DNA of 64,000 nucleotides from CAZSSM01 sp964609385 (GCA_964609385.1 CAZSSM010000022.1:22165-86164); one strand, 5' to 3'. Positions 54,008 to 62,502 are shown, counted from the stretch's first letter. Program-made: numbers and translations. The notes: generated from the letters alone by a model not told the origin.

Positions 54008-55195
54008 ATGCCAGGTCCGTCGACCGTGACGCTCGCCCGCGTCGATCGTGCTCGGGGATGCTTGCTCGGCCTCGCCATCGGCGACGCGTTGGGGGCCCCG
54101 TTGGAGGGACTGACCGATCGGCAGATCCTCAGCAACTATGGACGCGTTCGAGACTATGTCGACGGGTCACGGGCCTGGAAGCGTCGCCCGTTCCAGTGGC
54201 GATTGCCGGGCCTTTACTCCGATGACACCCAGCAGGCGTTAGGTCTGGCCTACCTGCTGGTCGAAACTGGTGAGGTCGACCCGGCCCGTCTCTGCCAAAT
54301 GTATTTGGATTTGGCGACACCGCGGGGAGCGTTCTACGGGGCGCATCGCGGTGTGGGCAAGAGCTTCCGCAAGGTCCTGGATGCCCTGTCACGGCAGACC
54401 CCACCGGATCAGACCTCGCAGGACTCGGCCGGGATCGGGGCGGCCATGCGGGTCCCACCTGCGGCCATCCATGCCCAAGGCGATCCCGAGCAGCTCTACC
54501 GCGCGACCTTGCACGCCACGCTCTTCTCGCATCACGACGTCCGCAGCGTCGCCGGCGCCCTGGCCGTTGCCCTGGCCACGCAACGTTTGCTCGATGAGGA
54601 GGACTTGGTGCCCAGCTTCGCCCTCCGTTTGGCCGCAGACGTTTACCATTGCGAATGTCGGATTCTCGAAGAGTTTCCCGGCACCCTAACCAATTTCGAC
54701 CCCTACGCGCACAACCTCTCTCGAGCCCTCTCGAGGATCGAGGCGATCCTGGAACTGCCACGCGATCAAGCCCTCGGCCTGATTCTCGATGAGGCCAACC
54801 GCAACGGACTGGACGCCAACTGCAAGCGTCCAACCCAGGGATATGTGTTGAGCTTGATCCCAACCTGTCTCTACGTTCTCCTGACGACTTCCAGCTTCGA
54901 GGAGGCGTTGGTCGAGGTGATCAATCTGGGGGGCGATGCAGACTCGGCCGGCGCTGTCCTGGGTGCTTGGGCCGGCGCACACTACGGCGTCCAGGCTCTT
55001 CCAAGCCGTTGGCGCGACGGTCTGAAGAACCAGGACGGAATCGATCGGATCGCCCATGCCCTGGACCAGTCGCCATCGACCCTGCTCGACCTGCCCGATT
55101 ATGCGGCTGTCGAACGCTATTGGAGTTCCCAGGAACAGGCCTATTGCGAGCGAATCATGAGGGGAAATCCTAAGGACCACGCCGGTAAGTCCTGA
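54008..55195 (+). CDS. ADP-ribosylglycohydrolase family protein (DraG/ARH-like)
   Basis: The 395-residue protein begins at the ATG at 54008 after GAGGA. It has the di-metal motifs of ADP-ribosyl hydrolases: GCLLGLAIGDALGAPLEGL, YSDDTQQALGLA (Ser71, Asp72, Asp73, Thr74) and, near the C-terminus, NLGGDADSAGAVLGAWAGAHYG. The family removes ADP-ribose from arginine or other residues, or cleaves ADP-ribosylated small molecules. Typical DraG is about 290-300 residues, so this one is longer, with insertions around 120-200. No matching ADP-ribosyltransferase or toxin gene lies nearby, so its target is unknown. Confidence 0.88.
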   Translation: MPGPSTVTLARVDRARGCLLGLAIGDALGAPLEGLTDRQILSNYGRVRDYVDGSRAWKRRPFQWRLPGLYSDDTQQALGLAYLLVETGEVDPARLCQMYLDLATPRGAFYGAHRGVGKSFRKVLDALSRQTPPDQTSQDSAGIGAAMRVPPAAIHAQGDPEQLYRATLHATLFSHHDVRSVAGALAVALATQRLLDEEDLVPSFALRLAADVYHCECRILEEFPGTLTNFDPYAHNLSRALSRIEAILELPRDQALGLILDEANRNGLDANCKRPTQGYVLSLIPTCLYVLLTTSSFEEALVEVINLGGDADSAGAVLGAWAGAHYGVQALPSRWRDGLKNQDGIDRIAHALDQSPSTLLDLPDYAAVERYWSSQEQAYCERIMRGNPKDHAGKS

Positions 55196-55424
55196 ACCGG
55201 CACCTCCCTTGCTCCGGAGAGCGACCCCCTGCCCTTGGCTTGGAGACCGTCGCGGGCGGTCGCTGAAGAGGATGCATCGCTGGTAGTCCCACGATCGGAC
55301 TCGACGTAGAATGCGTTGAGTCGATCGGGGGAGTCGTCGCGTTCCTTAACTCCCTCGACCGACCGCCGGGACATTCCTTATCGACTGGCATGGATCGTTG
55401 CTTTGCGAGGCGTTGAGGTCTCCG

Positions 55425-55961
55425 ATGACTGGTTCCGCGATCGCTCGGATCCCTCGGTTGCTGAATGAGGCCGAGGGATATCTGATGCTCAACCTCCCCG
55501 AGAAGGCCCTGAAAATCCTTCAGAGCCGTGATGACTGGGGGATCATGCCCTTCGAGGCGAACTTGCTGACCGGAAAGGCGCTCTGCCAGCTTGAGCGCTA
55601 TGACGAGGCGATCAAGCTGCTGGAACTGGCCGCCAAGCTCAAACATGACAGCCTGGACGTCGCCATGGAGTTGGGATGGTGCTATAAGCGGAACCATCAA
55701 CTCGCCGAAGCGATCGACGCGCTGCAACGCATCGCGCCTCGTCATGGAGCACGGTATCCTGTCTTACATTACAACTTAGCCTGCTATTGGTCCCTGGCCG
55801 GCAAACCCGAACTCGCTCTCCGTGAACTTGACACCGCGCTGGAACGAAACCCGGACTATATCAAACTGATCGATGAGGAAACCGATTTCGATCCGATTCG
55901 CGAGCATCCGGGATTTCAGAAACTCGTGAAGAGCTATTCTCCGGAGACTCCGGATCAGTGA
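55425..55961 (+). CDS. TPR-repeat protein
   Basis: The 178-residue protein starts at the ATG at 55425, seven bases after GAGGT. It contains about four tetratricopeptide-like repeats: ARIPRLLNEAEGYLMLNLPEKALKIL, PFEANLLTGKALCQLERYDEAIKLLELAAKL, LDVAMELGWCYKRNHQLAEAIDALQRI and VLHYNLACYWSLAGKPELALRELDTALERNPDYIKL. TPR proteins bring other proteins together. No signal peptide is present, so it is probably cytoplasmic. Its partner is not evident from the neighbours. Confidence 0.85.
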   Translation: MTGSAIARIPRLLNEAEGYLMLNLPEKALKILQSRDDWGIMPFEANLLTGKALCQLERYDEAIKLLELAAKLKHDSLDVAMELGWCYKRNHQLAEAIDALQRIAPRHGARYPVLHYNLACYWSLAGKPELALRELDTALERNPDYIKLIDEETDFDPIREHPGFQKLVKSYSPETPDQ

Positions 55962-55994
55962 CCGCACATTCTTGCGTATCGTGTTCCTGGCGGC

Positions 55995-56750
55995 TCAACC
56001 AGCGAGCTGAAGGTACCCGATCCAAATGGCCAACGAACCGGCCGCGATCACTGAGGCGACCCGGATGATCCAACGGGCAGCGCTAACACGTGGAGATCGT
56101 GTCTGGCCTACGACTCGAATGGCCAATGAGTGGACGGCCAATAAGACCAAAAAGCCGAACCCGTGCCGGAGCCAATGCTCCCAGGTCGGGACCACCGCGA
56201 CACGCGCGTGTGTTGAGGGTGTGTTCACGATCGCTGGGAGAATGGTCAGCCGAACCCGGCGACGGTCCCGTGAGTGACCGTCGGAGACCTCGACCTCGAA
56301 CCCAACGACGGTTGGCTCTTCACGAGGGGTTGGATCCGACTCTGACTCCAACTCCGGCCCAGGGATCCCCTCAAGGATCCCGAGTCGTTGATCGAGCGTT
56401 AGGCCGATCGGGAGTGAACCATCGATGCCCCATTCGATCTCGGAGTCGGCTCGACCTCCCCGAGACGCCAAGGCGAGGCGGTAGGGACGTCCCTCGACGG
56501 CGTCGGGCAGCCGAGCCGGCGTGGTGATCTGGATCGGCGAGGCGACCGACTCGACGGGGCCCAGGTCTTTGGAAGATTGAGGCTCGGCATTGGGGTCGGA
56601 CCGGGGGATCAGGGCCAGGATGACCATCGAGAGCATCAGGATGAACAGCAGGGCACCCGTCAACTTTGTCACGACGACTGCGACGAACGAGTCCTCGCCC
56701 GAGCTGGGGAAGTCCCAGGCTGCGCTTCGGCCCCGCCTTCGACTCCGCAT
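55995..56750 (-). CDS. Membrane-anchored protein with an Ig-like (He_PIG) domain, next to the ExbB-like gene
   Basis: The 251-residue protein begins with Arg-rich residues and WDFPSSGEDSF followed by a transmembrane helix (VAVVVTKLTGALLFILMLSMVILALIP, about 24-48). The next 110 residues contain a putative Ig domain of the He_PIG type (TTPARLPDAVEGRPYRLALASRGG, then SLPIGLTLDQRLGILEGIPG). Two more helices close the protein (HGFGFLVLLAVHSLAIRVV and IIRVASVIAAGSLAIWIGYLQL). The Glu-Asp just before the first helix recalls the ion-pathway Asp of ExbD/MotB, but it is not inside the helix. GGGGG lies six bases before the ATG. The upstream co-directional gene encodes an ExbB/MotA-like channel, so the two probably act together. 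Confidence 0.6.
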   Translation of the reverse strand: MRSRRRGRSAAWDFPSSGEDSFVAVVVTKLTGALLFILMLSMVILALIPRSDPNAEPQSSKDLGPVESVASPIQITTPARLPDAVEGRPYRLALASRGGRADSEIEWGIDGSLPIGLTLDQRLGILEGIPGPELESESDPTPREEPTVVGFEVEVSDGHSRDRRRVRLTILPAIVNTPSTHARVAVVPTWEHWLRHGFGFLVLLAVHSLAIRVVGQTRSPRVSAARWIIRVASVIAAGSLAIWIGYLQLAG

Positions 56751-56925
56751 GGAAGACCCCCTTCGATCCCGTCCCTCGACGGTCCTTCAACCTCGAATGA
56801 TTCTGGGTTCGTTGGCTGTTCTGCTTTGTTCCGTCTCGAACGGAATCGCCTTTCCTCTCGAGGCCCTTCGCGGAGGGTCACCGGAGAAAATGATGACCGT
56901 TGCTGCCTCTTCGCCGAGTCTGGGT

Positions 56926-58209
56926 TCAGGCGGCCCGTGGTTCGTCGGATCGGTCGGTCGACTCGACGGGCTCGGCCGACCCGGTTTGCGGAACGAGCCG
57001 TTGGACGAGGCTCCGGTAGAGCACGTGTCCTTGATCCATGCTGACGTTCAGCAACGCGATCGCGTCGCGGAGGCTGCCCAAGGTCCGGGCCAGTTGTTCT
57101 TGGGTGGATCGGTTAGAGCGTTCGAAGGCATCGGCGATCGTCGTAGCCAAGTCGTTTACCGAATCGACGGATCGCTCGACACCGGATTGGACCGAGACCA
57201 AGGTTCGTTGCCCAGCGGCCATCTCAGCTTCGATGCGCTTGAGGCTGCTTGAGGCGTTGCGGGTCGGTTCGACTAGGCCGAGGATCGGTCCGAGGGCGTC
57301 GCCAAGTTGGGCGGCCCGATCGGCGCCGTCGCGGAACCGAGTCAAGGCCGGCACAAGAGCCGAGACCCCGGCGTTAAACGACTCGAACTGATGGCCTGAG
57401 CCGGCAATCGCCCGGAGTTGATCGGCCAAGCCCTCGACGGTCCGGCCGACCTTGTGGACCGCCTCAAGCAGTTCGCCATCATCTCGAGAATGCGCCAGTC
57501 GCGGCAGAGCGACCTCCGTGACCCAGTGGTCGACTCGCTCCAGAACCGACTCGGTCCGTCGGAAGATGATCGTCTGGACCAGCATCAGCGAAGCGCTCAG
57601 GAAGAGGGCCAGCAGCGTCGTGTCGAAGGCGATCTGCAATGATGTGGTCACCGAGCCGAGATTCGCGAGGAACCCGTCGAGGTCATTGATCATCGGGAGG
57701 ACGCGACTGATGTTCATCAAGGCTTTTGAGATCCCCTCCACAGTCCCGATAAACCCGATCACTGGTAGGACATACAAAATGTATCGGGGGATCGTGAACC
57801 GACTGACAGCGCGGTCCTGGTCGAGTCCGGAGGCCTCGCGGTTCAGTTCGATCAGGCCGGTCAGGTCGGGCCGGGTTCCACGAGTGGCTTGACCGAGCAT
57901 CCGGAGCCTCGATGGGAGCATCCGCGCATCGCCCGAAGCCGGATCCTCTTCGGGTCGTTCGGTCAGTCGATCGAGCCATGCCGACGCACGACCCAATGAG
58001 GTCTGCTCGCGGAGAGTGCCCCGGAAGTTGGACCCGAGCAAGATCAGCGCGACGAAGTAGAGAAACGTGCCCAGATACTGCTCCCAACCACGCTCGAACA
58101 TTAAGGTCGGCTGGAAGATCATCAAGCTGATCGGGAACGCCGAGGCGGTCAGCCAAAGCGCGACGGTGATTACGTCGCGCGATCCGAAACGGGTCCCGGT
58201 CCTGGGCAT
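56926..58209 (-). CDS. ExbB/TolQ/MotA-like channel protein with long helical C-terminal tail
   Basis: The ATG at 58209 follows GAGGAGGGGAG at good distance. The 427-residue protein has four membrane helices (about 13-37, 43-62, 148-172 and 205-228), with the channel signature IPRYILYVLPVIGFIGTVEGISKALM and VTTSLQIAFDTTLLALFLSASLML (MotA_ExbB pattern, including GxxGT and the TxxAFDTT-type strand). Such channels use the proton or sodium gradient to power a partner with an N-terminal helix. Residues about 240-405 form a long heptad-like helical tail (LLEAVHKVGRTVEGLADQLRAIA ... SVNDLATTIADAFERSN), longer than in ordinary ExbB. The neighbouring membrane protein is a candidate ExbD/MotB-like partner. 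Confidence 0.78.
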   Translation of the reverse strand: MPRTGTRFGSRDVITVALWLTASAFPISLMIFQPTLMFERGWEQYLGTFLYFVALILLGSNFRGTLREQTSLGRASAWLDRLTERPEEDPASGDARMLPSRLRMLGQATRGTRPDLTGLIELNREASGLDQDRAVSRFTIPRYILYVLPVIGFIGTVEGISKALMNISRVLPMINDLDGFLANLGSVTTSLQIAFDTTLLALFLSASLMLVQTIIFRRTESVLERVDHWVTEVALPRLAHSRDDGELLEAVHKVGRTVEGLADQLRAIAGSGHQFESFNAGVSALVPALTRFRDGADRAAQLGDALGPILGLVEPTRNASSSLKRIEAEMAAGQRTLVSVQSGVERSVDSVNDLATTIADAFERSNRSTQEQLARTLGSLRDAIALLNVSMDQGHVLYRSLVQRLVPQTGSAEPVESTDRSDEPRAA

Positions 58210-58377
58210 TCCCAATCTCCCCTCCTCTGAGCGGATTCGCTGCCCGAGAGCAGCCCGATGAGGACTGTCGGTGACCCTTGAAGGTCCATGCTGATCCGCA
58301 AACCGCAACCGTCCCCGAATCATCCCGACCCCGACTCTTCCTGTAATCGGATGCCGGACTTGACGGACTTGACGGGT

Positions 58378-59199
58378 TTATTGCGTTTGGATCTTGATGA
58401 CACAACGCCGGAGCGACTCGACCCGCTCTCGACAGATCGGAGCGCGTCGGTCTCCATTGCGGCAGGCGGCGCCTCGGACCGCCCAAAGGTCGGGCGTGAG
58501 CCGATGAGCCAGGTGCTCGATTCGGTCGCGGTCGAGCCCTCCAGCCACCGCGACGAACATGCCGGTTTCGCAACGGACCCGGCTCAACCAGGTTCCCCAG
58601 GACTCGTCCAACGGGCTGATCTGGTCCTTGAGTCCAGTATCGACCAGCAGGCCCGCGCAGCGTGGAGCGGTTTGCGAGGCCTCGACGATCCGTTCGGGCT
58701 CTGGCGCGTCGGTCGCGTGCCAGTCCGCGTAGATCGCCGCCACCCAACGCGTTTCGATACTCAGGCTCTTCCTCGAACCGGAACAAGGCTCACGGAGTCG
58801 ACGCCAACGTTCGGGCCAATCGGGGTCGTCGGCTGAGCCGGCCAACCCGACCTTGAGGAACGGCGATGCGCCGGTCCGTTCGACATACGCGGCGATCTTT
58901 GCTCGGACGACCTCATAATCGTCCATCTCTGCCAGCTCACCCAAGGCGAGGCTGACGGGGATCGCCTTGGGAACGGCTTGCCGGACGGCGACCCAGACCT
59001 CGGGGTCGCTTGCACCTAAGGGACCGCGATCGGGTTCTTTGACGTCGATGACGGCGACCGGCCCGGCATCGAGGACCGTCCGCGCCTCTTCGACGCTCCG
59101 GACGCTAACCAAGAGTCCTCGGGGGAGCGTTCGTTGAGGATCCGTCGGGTTGCTCGGTTTACGAACGGGCGACGAGGTCGGCGGCGTCGTGGACGTCAT
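58378..59199 (-). CDS. mfnB: 4-(hydroxymethyl)-2-furancarboxaldehyde-phosphate synthase, MfnB-like (methanofuran biosynthesis)
   Basis: MfnB condenses two glyceraldehyde-3-phosphate molecules to the furan ring of methanofuran. In the 273-residue product the family (DUF556/COG1891) signatures are plain: RGLLVSVRSVEEARTVLDAG, VAVIDVKEPDRGPLGAS (Asp52, Lys54), SLALGELAE, PFLKVGLAGSADD (Lys116), LLVDTGLKDQ (Asp187, Lys191), MFVAVAGGLDRDRIEHL and DLWAVRGAACRNGDR. These Asp and Lys residues match positions described as catalytic in the Methanocaldococcus enzyme, as far as I recall. It stands about 10 kb from the main cofactor cluster. The start is uncertain: the ATG at 59199 overlaps the exonuclease gene by 41 bp, and a TTG at about 59115 would avoid the overlap. 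Confidence 0.85.
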   Translation of the reverse strand: MTSTTPPTSSPVRKPSNPTDPQRTLPRGLLVSVRSVEEARTVLDAGPVAVIDVKEPDRGPLGASDPEVWVAVRQAVPKAIPVSLALGELAEMDDYEVVRAKIAAYVERTGASPFLKVGLAGSADDPDWPERWRRLREPCSGSRKSLSIETRWVAAIYADWHATDAPEPERIVEASQTAPRCAGLLVDTGLKDQISPLDESWGTWLSRVRCETGMFVAVAGGLDRDRIEHLAHRLTPDLWAVRGAACRNGDRRAPICRERVESLRRCVIKIQTQ

Positions 59200-60064
59200 A
59201 AGAGTCGATCCGATCGAGTCGGAAGGCTTTCTCAAAGCCTCCAAGATGACAGTGCCCAACGACATAGGGCGTGCCGCCGCGATGAACGAACCGAAGCGGG
59301 CTGATGGCGCGGGGCTGATCGCCGTGCGAGCCGCCCCGGTAGCGGATCGTCACGGTCCGCACTTCGATAATCGCGCGGTTCAACGCCTCCCAGCCGATCG
59401 GTGGTGGTGTTTCCGCGCCGCCATCGTGCCAGGGATAGGCGGAGGGTCGAGGTAACGGCCGACCCGCCTCCTTGGCTTGAACGCGTCGATGGCGAAGGTC
59501 CAGAACCAAGCGCATGACCCGAAGGCTATCGGCTAAGGCGCGGTGTTCGGGACCGTCGGCCATTCCCAGGCTCTTCGCGAGTGTGGCGAGTTTGTGATCG
59601 GGTGCTTCAGGGTAATGGCGACGCGCTAAATCGAGCGTGTCGATCACGGCGACGGTCGGGATCTCCCAGCCCAGACGGACGCACGCGCTGCCGAGGAATC
59701 CGGCATCGAACCGTGCGTTGTGGGCCACGAATGACGATGGTGGCTCGTCGGTTGCGTTGGGGGAAGTCGTCTCTGAAAAGAAGGGGTGTTGGAGAAACGC
59801 GAGGAAGCGCGGAAGGACCTCGGCGATCGTCGGGGCGTCCGCGAGATCTTCATCACCGAGCCCATGGATCGCCTCGGCCGAAGGCGACATCGGGCGTTCC
59901 GGATTAACCAGTTGCTCGAAGCGACCGAGTTCCCTCCCTTGGATATCGAACCGGACCGCGCCGATCTCGACGACCCGATCGACGTCGGGGAACAGGCCGG
60001 TCGTCTCGATGTCGAAGGCGACAAACTCGCCCGCCCTTTCCCAGGCCGATATCGGATCGCTCAT
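59159..60064 (-). CDS. DnaQ-type 3'-5' exonuclease fused to a C-terminal WYL-like domain
   Basis: The 301-residue protein begins with a DEDDh exonuclease: FVAFDIETTGLFPDVDRVVEIG (the catalytic Asp and Glu in DIE), VAHNARFDAGFLGS and PDHKLATLAKSLGMADGPEHRALADS (His and the last Asp). After an Arg/Pro-rich linker (about 205-235) comes IIEVRTVTIRYRGGSHGDQPRAISPLRFVHRGGTPYVVGHCHLGGFEKAFRLDRIDS, which reads as a WYL domain with its typical Tyr-Arg pattern and the R-x-F-R-L-x-R-I end. WYL domains sense ligands or bind single-stranded DNA in regulators and phage-defence proteins. The fusion could couple a nuclease to a ligand sensor. It overlaps mfnB downstream on the same strand. Confidence 0.8.
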   Translation of the reverse strand: MSDPISAWERAGEFVAFDIETTGLFPDVDRVVEIGAVRFDIQGRELGRFEQLVNPERPMSPSAEAIHGLGDEDLADAPTIAEVLPRFLAFLQHPFFSETTSPNATDEPPSSFVAHNARFDAGFLGSACVRLGWEIPTVAVIDTLDLARRHYPEAPDHKLATLAKSLGMADGPEHRALADSLRVMRLVLDLRHRRVQAKEAGRPLPRPSAYPWHDGGAETPPPIGWEALNRAIIEVRTVTIRYRGGSHGDQPRAISPLRFVHRGGTPYVVGHCHLGGFEKAFRLDRIDSYDVHDAADLVARS

Positions 60065-60242
60065 CAAGGTACAATGCTCGTGATCACATCCGTCAACGGA
60101 TCGGGGATGGGACTAGGCTCAATCGAAGACCGTCCCCCGACACCGTCGGTCATCCCTTTCAAACAAACATAACCGCTGGGAGACGCCTCGGAGACCGGTC
60201 GGTCCTCGGATGGCGTCCCGAGTCGTGAACGGAGCGAGCCTG

Positions 60243-61148
60243 ATGGTACCGAATCGAAGGGTCGAGCGACGTGATGGCTGGCGCGCGGTCGGGGCTAGCG
60301 TCTTTCTGATTGTAACAATGACCATCGGCTGCCGGGTCGACGATCTCGAAGAAGCGTCGCGATCCTCAACGATTCGTCCTTCGGGGCGTTCCAACGATTT
60401 GCGTCAAACGCTCCTTGGACAGGATGAGAACCGAACTCCATCCATCGCAGCCGAACGATCGGGTCGTCGGCCATCGAGTCGGGGGTCTTCGCCCCGAGTC
60501 AGCCATCGGAGCCGAGGGCTCGAGTCGTTCGACGAGTCCTATCAAGACTCTGAGATCGACGAAACGGCCTTGGATCGGGTCGTAGGCGTAGAGAACCGCT
60601 CCGCATTAAGGACCGAGATCGCAACGCAATCCCCCGTCCCGTTCGGGCTCGACGAGGCGCCGAGCGTCGAGACCCATCCGGCGCAACGCGATGCCGACCA
60701 ATCGGTTGCGCCGGATCGACGGGGCGACGCGGTCGATCCGGATGCGGCCTATCGGGATCTTTCGACGATCCTTCAGGAACTCGTCGAGGCTCACAATCGG
60801 GTCCGAGACGAGCAGGGCTTCGCTCGATTTACAGTCAATGCGAGGCTCGTCGAGGCGGCCCAGGTTCACGCTGAGGACATGGCCCAACAGCGTCGGATGT
60901 CTCACCAGGGGTCGGACGGGTCTCGGGGCGTCGATCGGGTTGTACGGGCCGGCTATCGGTTCCGCCAGACCGCCGAGAACGTCGCGTATGGCCAGCGTTC
61001 GCTGGAGTTGCTGATGACTATGTGGATGAACAGCCCATCGCATCGGACCAATATTCTCGGCCCATGCGATGAGATCGGTGTAGGCCTCCAGGTCGCCGAG
61101 TCCGGCGCACCTTACTGGTGCGTGACGTTCGGTACGGCCCGACCTTGA
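60243..61148 (+). CDS. CAP-domain (SCP/PR-1-like) lipoprotein
   Basis: The product, 301 residues from the ATG at 60243 (GGAG lies just upstream), has an N-terminal hydrophobic segment ending in a lipobox-like VTMTIGC, so the protein is probably lipid-anchored. A long low-complexity Arg/Ser/Asp region follows to about residue 170. The CAP domain fills the C-terminus: LVEAHNRVRDEQGFARFTVNARLVEAAQVHAEDMAQQRRMSH, GYRFRQTAENVAYG and MWMNSPSHRTNILGPCDEIGVGLQVAE, with the His/Glu residues of the CAP cavity. CAP proteins are exported and often bind metal, peptides or lipids. An alternative start at 60210 adds eleven residues. Confidence 0.85.
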   Translation: MVPNRRVERRDGWRAVGASVFLIVTMTIGCRVDDLEEASRSSTIRPSGRSNDLRQTLLGQDENRTPSIAAERSGRRPSSRGSSPRVSHRSRGLESFDESYQDSEIDETALDRVVGVENRSALRTEIATQSPVPFGLDEAPSVETHPAQRDADQSVAPDRRGDAVDPDAAYRDLSTILQELVEAHNRVRDEQGFARFTVNARLVEAAQVHAEDMAQQRRMSHQGSDGSRGVDRVVRAGYRFRQTAENVAYGQRSLELLMTMWMNSPSHRTNILGPCDEIGVGLQVAESGAPYWCVTFGTARP

Positions 61149-61277
61149 AATCAACGATCGTCCCGGCCCGACGGTTGCATCGTGGGTTATCGTTGCGTGA
61201 GCCGGATTGAATTACTTCGGGAGTCGGGTCGGAGTCGCCCGATCCCAACAAGCCGTCACGGATTGGGAGATCACCCG

Positions 61278-61643
61278 ATGCGATCGTACTGTAAGACGCG
61301 CGTGGTTCGGGCCGCTGCGGCGTCCCTGTTGTTAGTAGCGACGGCGGGTTGCTCGTTGACGGGAAGTCATCATGCGCCAATCGCGACCCAGGCCGTGAGC
61401 CCGATCGTAACCGGGCCCGGAGACGTGGTGATCGGTGGGCCGGCCTTGGATGCTCGGCCGGTGACCTTCGTGGACCGGCATCCGTTGCTCCGAACGCCGG
61501 TCGAGTTCTATCACAAGACAAACGCCGGCTGCGTCGGTAAGACGGCCGCTGCAACGTTCCTTGGCGTCCCGGCTGGAGTCGTTTTGGAAGTCGGTCAAAT
61601 CATCGCGGGTTGCCCACCGGAACGTGTGGACTACGGTTTTTGA
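61278..61643 (+). CDS. Small lipoprotein of unknown function
   Basis: The 121-residue protein starts at the ATG at 61278, about ten bases after GGGAGA, and has a strong lipobox: ASLLLVATAGCSLTG, with Cys25 as the likely lipidated residue. The rest (IVTGPGDVVIGGPALDARPVTFVDRHPLL ... YHKTNAGCVGKTAAATFLGVPAG) has two further cysteines. No family is recognised. Its end overlaps the convergent dehydrogenase gene by 44 bp. Confidence 0.7.
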   Translation: MRSYCKTRVVRAAAASLLLVATAGCSLTGSHHAPIATQAVSPIVTGPGDVVIGGPALDARPVTFVDRHPLLRTPVEFYHKTNAGCVGKTAAATFLGVPAGVVLEVGQIIAGCPPERVDYGF

Positions 61644-62502
61644 CCTCGATGGGGTCATTCTGACCCGATGAATCATCACCGTTGACGGAGTTCTCCGGGA
61701 TGGGGCGTGCGGCCTTGCGTGACGAGCGATCTTCACGCGGCAGGGCACGGGTAGCGACGAAGTCGAACAGTGGGGCTGGGACCAACGCACCGAGACCCAT
61801 CAAAAATGCTGCCGGCCACGGGAAGTCGATGCGCCGACGACGAGCGGCGATCCCTTTGACGATGATCCTCGTGGCCGGCTCGACATCCATCAGAAATGGC
61901 TGTGGGGCTCGACTCCCCTCAGTCATCGGCGTCCGGATGTACCCAGGATGGACCGTCGTCACAGCGATCCCTCGAGGCTTCAGCTCGACCCGGAGGCTCT
62001 CCAACATCGTGCTGAGGAAAGCTTTGGATCCGGCATACACTCCTGTTCGGGCCAGTCCCCGGAACGAGGCGAGGCTGCTAATCCCGACGATCTGCCCTTG
62101 GCGTCGCATGAGCATGTGAGGCAAGACCGCCTCGATCGCCGCGACCGCTCCGATTGCGTTGACCTTGAGGATCCCTTCGACCGCCTCGGCGGTCAGGTCC
62201 ATGACCGGATAGGTTCGACCGATCCCGGCATTGACGATCAGAACGTCTGGCGGTCCCAGATCATCGATCAGACGACCGATCGCTGCACGGGTGGCCGAAG
62301 AGTCGGCTGCGTCAGCCGGAGCGACCGCGGCGTATCCACCGGCCTTTCGGACCTGATCGGCGACCGCCTCGAGTTTCTCTACGCGACGCGCCGTCAAGCC
62401 GACCCGCGCACCCAACGAGCCCAGTTGGCGAGCCAATTCGGCTCCGATCCCACTGGAACCCCCAGTGATGATCACCACCCGTTCGCGAAACGAGTCGGAC
62501 AA
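61600..62502 (-). CDS. Short-chain dehydrogenase/reductase
   Basis: The 300-residue protein has the classical SDR pattern: VVIITGGSSGIGAELARQLG (NAD(P)-binding TGxxxGIG), VLIVNAGIGRTYPV (NAG), ISSLASFRGLARTGVYAGSKAF (catalytic Ser, Tyr and Lys) and TVHPGYIRTPM. The 60-residue C-terminus is less conserved and its last 30 residues read across the end of the opposite lipoprotein gene. The start is a TTG preceded by GGGGAG at seven bases; no ATG fits. The substrate is unknown. Confidence 0.87.
   Translation of the reverse strand: MSDSFRERVVIITGGSSGIGAELARQLGSLGARVGLTARRVEKLEAVADQVRKAGGYAAVAPADAADSSATRAAIGRLIDDLGPPDVLIVNAGIGRTYPVMDLTAEAVEGILKVNAIGAVAAIEAVLPHMLMRRQGQIVGISSLASFRGLARTGVYAGSKAFLSTMLESLRVELKPRGIAVTTVHPGYIRTPMTEGSRAPQPFLMDVEPATRIIVKGIAARRRRIDFPWPAAFLMGLGALVPAPLFDFVATRALPREDRSSRKAARPIPENSVNGDDSSGQNDPIEVKNRSPHVPVGNPR

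Noticed and set aside
55995..58209. A Zorya-like anti-phage system (ZorA/ZorB)
   Set aside because: The channel with a helical tail is suggestive, but the partner has an Ig-like domain and no peptidoglycan-binding domain, and no ZorC, ZorD or ZorE genes lie near. Other envelope machines fit as well.
59159..60064. A phage-defence nuclease because of the WYL-like domain
   Set aside because: No other defence gene, integrase or CRISPR array is nearby, and the gene sits beside a cofactor enzyme. Defence remains a guess and is not claimed.
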